From: JAFMJV01 sp034436555
GTDB lineage: Bacteria > Chloroflexota > Limnocylindria > Limnocylindrales > CSP1-4
DNA length: 64,000 bases
Direction: 5' to 3'
Assembly: GCA_034436555.1 (NCBI GenBank)
Contig: DAOTUU010000025.1
Coordinates: 10,362-74,361, forward strand
Positions 46,396 through 53,261 of this stretch are shown piece after piece. The position numbers and the translations under genes are program-made. Within the stretch, counting starts at the first letter, position 1; the number at the start of each line of letters is the position of its first letter. Under the pieces are notes generated by a model. It was not told the DNA's origin, did no database searches, and saw nothing but the letters and a program-made list of their open reading frames with translations.

Positions 46396-46408
46396 CCGGT
46401 CAGACCGG
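46396..46408. promoter_or_regulatory. 13-bp palindrome in the divergent promoter region
   Basis: CCGGTC-A-GACCGG is perfect with a one-base centre. It lies 62 bp from the TPR gene start and 108 bp from the start of the sigma/ATPase operon. It could be an operator shared by both, or a chance GC palindrome. Confidence 0.35.
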
Positions 46409-46515
46409 CTGGGGCGCTCCAGCGTGTCGCTTCCTTCGCTCATGACAAGGCGGGCTCCGGCCGGCCGTGTAAAGTCGGATGGCTGGATGGATCAGCTCGC
46501 GCTTCGGAGGGCGGC

Positions 46516-46881
46516 GTGGACTTCTCGAGGCTGGAGGAGGCGCTCCTCGCGGACGCAGAACCGGGGGACTGGCTCCTCATCCCCGACGAGGTGACGGGCT
46601 TCTCCGTCAAGTCGGGTCCCAGGCCATGGCTCGTCGTGCGAGCGCCGGGATCGAGCCCCTGCCCCACGCTGACACCACGATCCAAGAGCCGCTCCGACGG
46701 CCTCCCACACGCCGCGCACCCCCAGCGGCCGCCCCACGGCCCCTGCAGGATCGACACCGATGGCTACGTGGCATGCGGGCGGACCCGGAACGTGCCGCCG
46801 TGGATGCTGGCCCATGGGTCGCGGTGCTGCCGGGAGCCTGATCTGGCCGGTCTCCAGGCATCGCTCCGGGGACGACGGTGA
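46516..46881 (+). CDS. Small protein of unknown function, possibly PemK/MazF-like
   Basis: A 121-aa product from GTG 46516 with GGAGGG about 8-9 nt before. The N-terminal part reads as a short helix (DFSRLEEALLAD), then PGDWLLIPDE and SGPRPWLVVRAPG, which recalls the first strands of PemK/MazF SH3-like barrels; the middle is Pro/His/Ser-rich and the end has CRIDTDGYVACGRTRNVPP. The resemblance is weak and no catalytic residues can be assigned. Its TGA overlaps the GTG of the sigma-like gene (GTGA), so the two are coupled. If it is a toxin-like ribonuclease, the regulator downstream would be its natural partner; this is speculation. Confidence 0.6.
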   Translation: MDFSRLEEALLADAEPGDWLLIPDEVTGFSVKSGPRPWLVVRAPGSSPCPTLTPRSKSRSDGLPHAAHPQRPPHGPCRIDTDGYVACGRTRNVPPWMLAHGSRCCREPDLAGLQASLRGRR

Positions 46882-47831
46882 CGCTCGAGAGAATCCGGGC
46901 GGAGGTGGAGCGCGAGACGATCGGCCCGGTCATCCTGGGCGAGGTCGTGGCGATCGCGACCCGGACGGTCCGGCGCTATGACCCGCGCACGTATGGCGGC
47001 GTCAGCGCCTGGACGGATGGCATCGACGACCTGGTCCAGGAGGTGATCCTGGAGCGGTTGCTGGCCGAGGGCCAGCTCGCCTACGCCGTGACCGTCGCGG
47101 TCGACATCGAGCACTGGCGCAACCTCGTCGCGCGGCAGGTCCGCCGGACCCTCGCCCGTCGCCGGCAGCGATCGGTGGTGGACAACCTCCTCGAGCGGGC
47201 TGTCGCGCGCCTCGGGGCACCACCCTTCGAGACGCGGGGCGCCGGCACCGCCGCCGACCACGCCATCGCCGGACGCATGGCGGCAGATCGACGGCCCACC
47301 GACGCGGAGCTCCGGGCCGCGACCGCAGCGGCGGCCCGGGTGCCGGTCGCACCGGGACGCGGCGACGAGCGGGCCCCCATGGTCTACTCGGCCGCGGCCC
47401 TCGAGGCCCTTCTGATCGCCGTGGCGACCGCCCTTCCCTGCCGGTTCGCGCGCGCCGACCTGGACCGGATCCTGCGCGCGCTCTTGACACAATGGCTGAT
47501 AGCCGACCTTGGTGACATCGACGGGGCGCTCCAGCTTCCGTCGGAGCGTCTCGGCCCGGAGGAGGCGGTGGAGGTGGACGATCTGGTGCGGCGGGTGCTG
47601 ACGAGCGCTGGTGTCGAGGGACGGGCGATCCTGCGTGCCAAGCTCGACGACATGAGCGACGGCGAGCTCGCCGGCCTGCTCGGCCTCAGCCGGCCGACCG
47701 TGGCGCTCCGCAAGCATCGGGTGCTCGACGTCCTGCGCGCGGAGCTTGCGGATTCCTCTCCCCGGGTGCGGGACGCGGTGGTCGAATCGCTCGACGTCGC
47801 CCTACGCGACAAGCGATGGTCGGAGTCATGA
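46878..47831 (+). CDS. Sigma-70-like/HTH transcription factor
   Basis: The 317-aa protein has an N-terminal region 2-like part: DDLVQEVILERLL near residue 50, then WRNLVARQVRRTLARRRQR near 80. A ~130-residue variable middle follows, then a C-terminal sigma region 4-like HTH at about 259-285 (SDGELAGLLGLSRPTVALRKHR). The spacing between the two parts is much larger than in ECF sigma factors, so it may be a sigma relative that acts as a dedicated regulator. GTG start and ATGA end are coupled to both neighbours. It probably controls this operon; promoter target unknown. Confidence 0.75.
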   Translation: MTLERIRAEVERETIGPVILGEVVAIATRTVRRYDPRTYGGVSAWTDGIDDLVQEVILERLLAEGQLAYAVTVAVDIEHWRNLVARQVRRTLARRRQRSVVDNLLERAVARLGAPPFETRGAGTAADHAIAGRMAADRRPTDAELRAATAAAARVPVAPGRGDERAPMVYSAAALEALLIAVATALPCRFARADLDRILRALLTQWLIADLGDIDGALQLPSERLGPEEAVEVDDLVRRVLTSAGVEGRAILRAKLDDMSDGELAGLLGLSRPTVALRKHRVLDVLRAELADSSPRVRDAVVESLDVALRDKRWSES

Positions 47832-48580
47832 CCGAGCCCCTCCCCGACTGGCTCCTCGCCGCCACCGGTGGCCGTCCCGGCCGGGTCCTCCGGCCGCGAC
47901 GCGGTCCGGTCCGACCGGGCGACCTCTGCCGAATCGAGCACGCTGGAGAGGCGCGGGTGGTGCTCGTCATCGACCTCGACGCACGGCGCGACCACGCCTC
48001 GGTCATCCTCACCCACGCGGAACCGGACCAGCGCACGAGCGACGATGTCCTGCTGACGACCCCGGAGGCAGGCGTGCCGTGGCCCGTCGTGCTCGAGCTG
48101 GATGTGGTGCAGGTGGTCCCGGCCAGCGCCATCGCGGGGACACGCCTGGGCGCCGTCACCGTGGACATCCGACCCCTGCGTGACGCCGTGTGGACGGGCG
48201 AGGCGACCACCGACCTGACGGAGCGAGCGGCGATCGCGCTGCGCGGACCCGGCGACCCCCGCTGGGCATGGAAGGCCGCGGAAGCGGGCTGGCTGGCTGG
48301 CGCGGCGGACGTTCTGGAGGCCCGGGCGCAGGCCGAGACGCGGGTGGCCGTCGTCTCGCTGCTGCGCGAGCTGCGGGCGTCGATCGGCATGACCGTCCCG
48401 GCCACCGACCCTGAGCCCGACCGCCTCGCCCCGGAGCTGCTGTCGCTCCTCCTTCGGGGCACGGCCGGTCGGCGGCCCCTGCCGCCGGGCCCCGTCCGCA
48501 CCCTCACCCTCCCCCGCGTCGCCGGCCTGCTGGGCCAGGATGCGTGGCGGGCGATCGAACCCGTGCTCCTGGTGGCCTGA
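47828..48580 (+). CDS. Unknown protein between sigma-like regulator and AAA ATPase
   Basis: A 250-aa protein. The N-terminal half is beta-rich with RPGDLCRIEHAGEARVVLVI, ASVILTHAEPDQRTSDDVLL and VLELDVVQVVPASAI. This is a strand order reminiscent of MazF/PemK-type barrels, but without enough identity to assign. The C-terminal half (about 115-215) is helical (WAWKAAEAGWLAGAADVLEARAQ in part, SLLRELRASIGM). No membrane segments. ATG 47828 overlaps the sigma-like gene's stop (ATGA). Conserved position before the ATPase suggests a functional partner. I do not recognise the family. Confidence 0.65.
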   Translation: MTEPLPDWLLAATGGRPGRVLRPRRGPVRPGDLCRIEHAGEARVVLVIDLDARRDHASVILTHAEPDQRTSDDVLLTTPEAGVPWPVVLELDVVQVVPASAIAGTRLGAVTVDIRPLRDAVWTGEATTDLTERAAIALRGPGDPRWAWKAAEAGWLAGAADVLEARAQAETRVAVVSLLRELRASIGMTVPATDPEPDRLAPELLSLLLRGTAGRRPLPPGPVRTLTLPRVAGLLGQDAWRAIEPVLLVA

Positions 48581-48603
48581 AGATGCGAGAGGTGCAACCG
48601 TCG

Positions 48604-50364
48604 ATGGCGCAGTCCGTCCCGATCCGCCGGTGGCGCATCGCGAACCTCAAGTCGATCGAGCGCGCCGATCTCGAGCTCGCGCCGCTCACGGTCATCGTGG
48701 GCGCCAACTCGAGCGGCAAGAGCACCGTGCTCCAGTCGATGCTGCTGGCCGTGCAGGCGGCACAGGCGCGCACGGCCGGAGGGGTCTTCCCCCTCAACGG
48801 CCCGCTGGCCCAGCTCGGCGAGTACGCGGATGTCCATTCGGCGTTCGCACCCGGCCGGCGGACCTCGATCGGTGGACGGTTCGACATCGGCACCGGGCCG
48901 GACGGCGGCGCCGTGGCAGGCGAGTGGCAGATCGAGCTCGCGGGTCGTGTCGCCTCGCAGCCGGGATCCGCACGACTGGTGTCGGTCGCGCTCGAGCTGT
49001 CCGACGGCGGCGAGGGTCGGACCCGGCGCCGTCGCGTGTCGATCCGCGCTCGCGGGCAGGAGCGAGGCGGCACCAAGCGCCCGGCGCCGCCGGTGGTCGT
49101 CCGTGGCGCGGCCGCGATGCCCGCGGGCGCGGCCGGCCGGGTCGCCTGGCCCGGCACCGTGACCCACGATGCGCGGCGAACGACCCGGACCGAGGGACTG
49201 CAGCTGGTGGCAGGGTTCCCGACGCACTATCTCGTGCGCGCCGATGAGCACGACGAGCTCGCCGAGTCGTGGCTGACCCAGCTCACTGCCCAGCTCGGCG
49301 ATGGCGGCACCCGACGACGCCGGGGCGTCTATCTCGACCCGTCCGCGGCTTCGCTCATCGAGGAGATGGCCGGGGATGCGGCAGCGGACATCCGCGCGTG
49401 GCTCGACCGGCAGGCCGTGGCCCAATCGCGGCAGGCCGCGCCGGACTTCCCGTCGATGCGCCGATGGGTGCGCGTCCGGACCGCGCGCCGCGTCCGTGCC
49501 GTGCTGGCCAATCCCGAGAGCACCGACGCGCTGCGGTCGTCGATCGCCCAGCGGCTCGGCCCCGGCGGGGCGATCCTCCGTCCGATCGAGATCGACGCGA
49601 CCGCTCTGGAGCCGCTGCGCGTGCTCGCGGAGCGGATGAGCTATCTCGGGCCGCTGCGCCAGGAGCCCCAGGTGGTCTACCGCACCCTGTCGACCCTCCA
49701 GCCACGCTTCCTGGGCACGAAGGGCGAGTACCTGGCGCCAGTGCTGCACCGGCTTCGGGACGAGTCCGTGAGCGTACCCACGCCGGACGGGACGGTCGAG
49801 ACGCTCCGCCTTCACCAGGCGCTGGACGCCTGGCTGGTGCACCTCGAGGCGGCGGCGTCGATCGAGAGCCACGATGCCGGGCGCCTGGGGTACGACCTGC
49901 GGGTCACGCTGCCCGACCTGCCGCGGCCGGTGGACCTCACCAGCATCGGCGTTGGCGTGAGCCAGGTGGTCCCGGTGATCGTGGTCTGCCTGCTCGCCGA
50001 GCCCGGGTCGGTGATCCTGCTCGAGCAGCCGGAGCTGCACCTGCACCCCGCGATGCAGCAGCGCCTCGCCGACTTCCTGCTGGCGATCGCGCGGGCCGGG
50101 CGTCAGGTCATCATCGAGACCCACAGCGAATACCTCGTCACCCGGCTGCGGCTGCGCATGGCCCAGGACGCGACCGACAGGACCGCCGCCCTGGTGACGG
50201 TCATCAACGCGTCGAAGCGAGCCGGCCGGACCCGGTTCGACCCGGTCGAGGTGAACCGATACGGCTCGATCGAGGAGTGGCCCGATGGGTTCTTCGACCA
50301 GGCCTCGGCGGACGCGAGAGAGCTGCTGGAGGCCGGGCTGGCAAAGGCGGACGGGATAGGCTGA
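48604..50364 (+). CDS. DUF3696-type AAA ATPase (OLD/AAA_15-like, no TOPRIM seen)
   Basis: A 586-aa protein. RRWRIANLKSIERADLELAPL leads into Walker A GANSSGKST (K about 39), the layout of OLD/RecF-like ATPases. A long middle insertion runs to ~440. SVILLEQPELHLHP (about 470) is the ABC-like Walker B, and ETHSEYLVTRL (about 505) carries the switch His. The C-terminus RYGSIEEWPDGFFDQ is the DUF3696 signature. I see no TOPRIM acidic motifs, so it is not a full OLD/GajA nuclease. ATG 48604 is preferred because GAGAGGTG precedes it; ATG 48583 would add seven residues. Last gene of the four-gene coupled operon. Related ATPases are frequent in phage-defence loci. Confidence 0.88.
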   Translation: MAQSVPIRRWRIANLKSIERADLELAPLTVIVGANSSGKSTVLQSMLLAVQAAQARTAGGVFPLNGPLAQLGEYADVHSAFAPGRRTSIGGRFDIGTGPDGGAVAGEWQIELAGRVASQPGSARLVSVALELSDGGEGRTRRRRVSIRARGQERGGTKRPAPPVVVRGAAAMPAGAAGRVAWPGTVTHDARRTTRTEGLQLVAGFPTHYLVRADEHDELAESWLTQLTAQLGDGGTRRRRGVYLDPSAASLIEEMAGDAAADIRAWLDRQAVAQSRQAAPDFPSMRRWVRVRTARRVRAVLANPESTDALRSSIAQRLGPGGAILRPIEIDATALEPLRVLAERMSYLGPLRQEPQVVYRTLSTLQPRFLGTKGEYLAPVLHRLRDESVSVPTPDGTVETLRLHQALDAWLVHLEAAASIESHDAGRLGYDLRVTLPDLPRPVDLTSIGVGVSQVVPVIVVCLLAEPGSVILLEQPELHLHPAMQQRLADFLLAIARAGRQVIIETHSEYLVTRLRLRMAQDATDRTAALVTVINASKRAGRTRFDPVEVNRYGSIEEWPDGFFDQASADARELLEAGLAKADGIG

Positions 50365-50406
50365 GCCTGGTCGGTTGTCGCCGCGCGGAGATGTCGCGGG
50401 GGCGCC

Positions 50407-52851
50407 TCAGCCGGGTCCGCTGTCCGTCAGCTCGTAGTCCAGCCCAAGACTGGGCAGCATGGTGTTGCGGTACGTCGGTGCTTGGCCATTCATGAGCCTC
50501 TCGGGCGACCAGGTCTCGCGCCCGTTGTCCGGAACCTTGGCGAACTTCGCAACCGCCGCCGGGGATGGGGGCACTGGACCGGACGACCGAGAACCCTCGA
50601 CCATCCAGGTTCGCAGGACGTCCTTCATGGCGGGCCACTGGAACTCCTGCACCCGCCCAAGCCTGGACATCTGGGCATGGAACTCGTCCGGGTCCATCCG
50701 GGCGTGTGGGTCATCTCGGGCACCGGTGACATAGCAGATGACAATCACCGCGCGCTTGCCGGGGCGAGCGCGGAGAACGCGGCCGACACGCTGGATTCGT
50801 TGCCTGCGGACGGTGGATCCGGCCACGATGACACCGACGCTGGCGTCCGGCACGTCGATGCCCTCGTCAAGGGTGCGGGCCGCCGTGATCGCCATCAGGG
50901 CCCCGGAGCGGAACGCCTGTAGGACGGCGTCCCGCTCGTCGCCAGTCATCCCCGAGTGGTGAGCACTGGCCGGGATCTCCGCGTCGCGAAGGGTCTCCGC
51001 CAGCCACTCAGCGCCCTCGATGGTCTCGTGGAACAGGAAGGTCCGCTGTCCGTGGCGGGCGTCCCGGATCAGCCACTCGGCGAACTCGGCTCTTGCCTCC
51101 GCCTCCATCAGGAGGGTCTTCCGCTGTCCGACCAGCTGCAGGTAGCGATCGATCAAGGGGTCCTCGGTTGCGCGGCGGACGACGTGGAGCTCGGCGAACA
51201 GCTTCCTGCCGCGAAGTCTCGGGTATCGCTGCAACAGCGCCTGTTGCGCCTTCGCGATCTCGCCGCTCAACTGCTCGTACTGCACCCGCTCGTCGTCGTC
51301 GAACGGGAGCCCGACATAGCCGACCTCGAAATCCGCGATTACGCCGTCGCGAAGAGCCTCCTCGTAGCCGTAGCGGAAGCAGACGCCGCCCACCGCCGGG
51401 ATCACGGCCTCCTCCATCCCGTAGTCGGATCCCCGCTCCGGTGTCGCGCTCAGCCCCAAGGTCGCATCGAAGCGCGCCTCCAATGCGCCACGAAAGGTCT
51501 CGGCTCCGTAGCGGTGGCACTCATCCGCGACCAGGAGCACCGACTGGCCGCGCCGGCGGACTCCCTCGACGTCGGTCGCGACCGTGTCGACCGCGGTGTT
51601 CACCACGTACACGGACACCCTCCCTGGGCCCAGCCCATCGCGCGACCCACCGAAGTTGCGGCCGATCGACGCGGGGCGGAGGTCCAGCCAGGCGGCGAGC
51701 TCGTTGCACCACTGGTCCATCAGCGCGATCGTCGGGACGATCACGACCGCGGAGTTGCCGCGATCGATGTGGGCCTTGATCGCCCCGAGGCCCACCCGCG
51801 TCTTGCCGGAGCCCGTGACGGCCTCGATGATGCCTCGCCGTCCTTGGTCTGCCCAGGCGGTCAACGCGAGGCGTTGCCACGGGTAGAGGCGGGCGTCCGG
51901 GGGCCAGCTCGCCCTCTCCGGTCGCTGGGGAGCCGGCGATCCCACCGTGGTGCGCGATCTCGGCGGGGCCGGCCTGGGCGGCTGCGGAGGCGGGATGGCG
52001 GGCTGCGACCCGGCGATCGACCACGCCCAGGCCTCGTTCTGCCAGAAGCGATCCAGGTGCGCGTAGAGGACCTGGTTGACCTCGCGGCGACTGACGTCCC
52101 GCTTGGTCTGGTGGCGAAGGATGCGGGCGATCTCGCGTGCTCGCAGCGGTCCGCCGGATCGGAGCACCGTTTCGATGGAGGTGTTCAGGTCCGGTGGTGG
52201 GGCGCCTCGTTCGGCCACGTGGGATACGGGCGGCACCACCGCGAGACCGCAGGATACGCGGCTACTATGCCTATCCGGCGGCGACTCCGGCTGATGGCGC
52301 CTCTGCGGTGATGGCGCCTTGGGCGTGCGGGTCTCCGGTCGGTCGATTCGCCCATGCACATGCGGTCGCGGCGGGATGGTGCCGAGCAGTTCGACGACGG
52401 CGGCACGTTGATGGTCATCGCCAAGCTTGACGATGCCCAGCAGTCCGACCGTCGCTTCGGCCGGGTACCCGTTGAAGGCCGCCTGTCGGTAGAACGCCGT
52501 CGCGACGTCGAACGCCAGCGCTGACTGACTCACCTCGTGCTCGATCATCTCGGCCGCGGCGGAAAGGTGGGGCAGCAGGAACGCGCTCGCGCGCGCTTGA
52601 CGGCCAGGGTCGTCGGAAGCAAGGTCCACGACGGCCGCCTCGAGGGTGACGGCGGGGTGGCGGAACCTGCTAAGGAACCCGCCGTCCCCCCGGTCAGGCA
52701 CGGCCACCGGAGGTGGCTTGGCCGACCGGGGCGGGATGAACGGCGCATCGATCAGGCCGACCGGCACGGGCTCCGAGGACCGCCACTCCTCATGACGGGA
52801 CCCGCTCGTCGAGCGCCCAAGCAACCCACGCAGGGCCTGGAGGATCGTCAC
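50407..52851 (-). CDS. SF2 DEAD/DEAH-like helicase with long N-terminal extension
   Basis: The 814-aa protein has a ~220-residue N-terminal extension of unknown fold (EMIEHEVSQSALAFDVATAF, then GYPAEATVGLLGIVKLGDDH). A winged-helix-like module follows at about 225-290 (RAREIARILRHQTKRDVSRR, HLDRFWQNEAWAWSI). The motor starts near 325: Walker A VTGSGKTRVG (~349), DECHRYG (~444), LSATPERG, then motifs V/VI ITAARTLDEGIDVPDASVG and RQRIQRVGRVLR (~687). It resembles the XPB/type III restriction-like DNA translocase group. No nuclease motif is apparent. GTG 52851 start is uncertain. It converges on the DUF3696 ATPase with a 42-bp gap. Confidence 0.88.
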   Translation of the reverse strand: MTILQALRGLLGRSTSGSRHEEWRSSEPVPVGLIDAPFIPPRSAKPPPVAVPDRGDGGFLSRFRHPAVTLEAAVVDLASDDPGRQARASAFLLPHLSAAAEMIEHEVSQSALAFDVATAFYRQAAFNGYPAEATVGLLGIVKLGDDHQRAAVVELLGTIPPRPHVHGRIDRPETRTPKAPSPQRRHQPESPPDRHSSRVSCGLAVVPPVSHVAERGAPPPDLNTSIETVLRSGGPLRAREIARILRHQTKRDVSRREVNQVLYAHLDRFWQNEAWAWSIAGSQPAIPPPQPPRPAPPRSRTTVGSPAPQRPERASWPPDARLYPWQRLALTAWADQGRRGIIEAVTGSGKTRVGLGAIKAHIDRGNSAVVIVPTIALMDQWCNELAAWLDLRPASIGRNFGGSRDGLGPGRVSVYVVNTAVDTVATDVEGVRRRGQSVLLVADECHRYGAETFRGALEARFDATLGLSATPERGSDYGMEEAVIPAVGGVCFRYGYEEALRDGVIADFEVGYVGLPFDDDERVQYEQLSGEIAKAQQALLQRYPRLRGRKLFAELHVVRRATEDPLIDRYLQLVGQRKTLLMEAEARAEFAEWLIRDARHGQRTFLFHETIEGAEWLAETLRDAEIPASAHHSGMTGDERDAVLQAFRSGALMAITAARTLDEGIDVPDASVGVIVAGSTVRRQRIQRVGRVLRARPGKRAVIVICYVTGARDDPHARMDPDEFHAQMSRLGRVQEFQWPAMKDVLRTWMVEGSRSSGPVPPSPAAVAKFAKVPDNGRETWSPERLMNGQAPTYRNTMLPSLGLDYELTDSGPG

Positions 52852-53261
52852 AGGTTGGGCGCCGCGCCAGTCGGCGAGTCCCGCCGACGCGCAACGACGT
52901 TGGGCTGGAAGGGATGGCGGCGCCGGGGATCGGGCGCAAGTCGAGGTGTCTCATCCGCCGGCTGCATGTGGCCCAGTGAAGATGCCTGGCCTAGACGCCG
53001 CCATCGCCCGATAGTCCCCAAGGGTCGGAAGCGACCTCGGCAAAGCGGTGCCAGTGAAGTACGGGGGGCGGATGTGGCTCCTCGCGGACTTGGCCTCGAA
53101 CCTGCCCACTGGACCATATCGTGAGAACGTCACCCGGCACGGGGACGCGGCCTCCACGGGTGCAGGCTGGCCCTAGCTCGTGGTGTGCCCGTTGATCCAG
53201 CCAGCCGGCAGTTGCGCAGCGCTCCCCTGCTGCCGCAGGTGGAGTTCCACGTGCCCCGAAG
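52852..53261. other. Gap between the two helicase genes
   Basis: Within 410 bp on the leftward path from UvrD-HRDC to the SF2 helicase I see no credible ORF, repeat or RNA gene. It probably holds the SF2 gene's promoter. Base composition looks slightly less GC-rich than elsewhere, but I did not measure it. Confidence 0.5.

Noticed and set aside
47686..50124. 812-codon minus-strand frame over the ATPase operon
   Set aside because: Shadow of the DUF3696 ATPase gene; the plus strand has Walker A/B and coupled starts.
48604..50364. Canonical Gabija GajA or OLD nuclease
   Set aside because: The C-terminus is DUF3696 and I see no TOPRIM acidic motifs; the UvrD-like gene is not adjacent.
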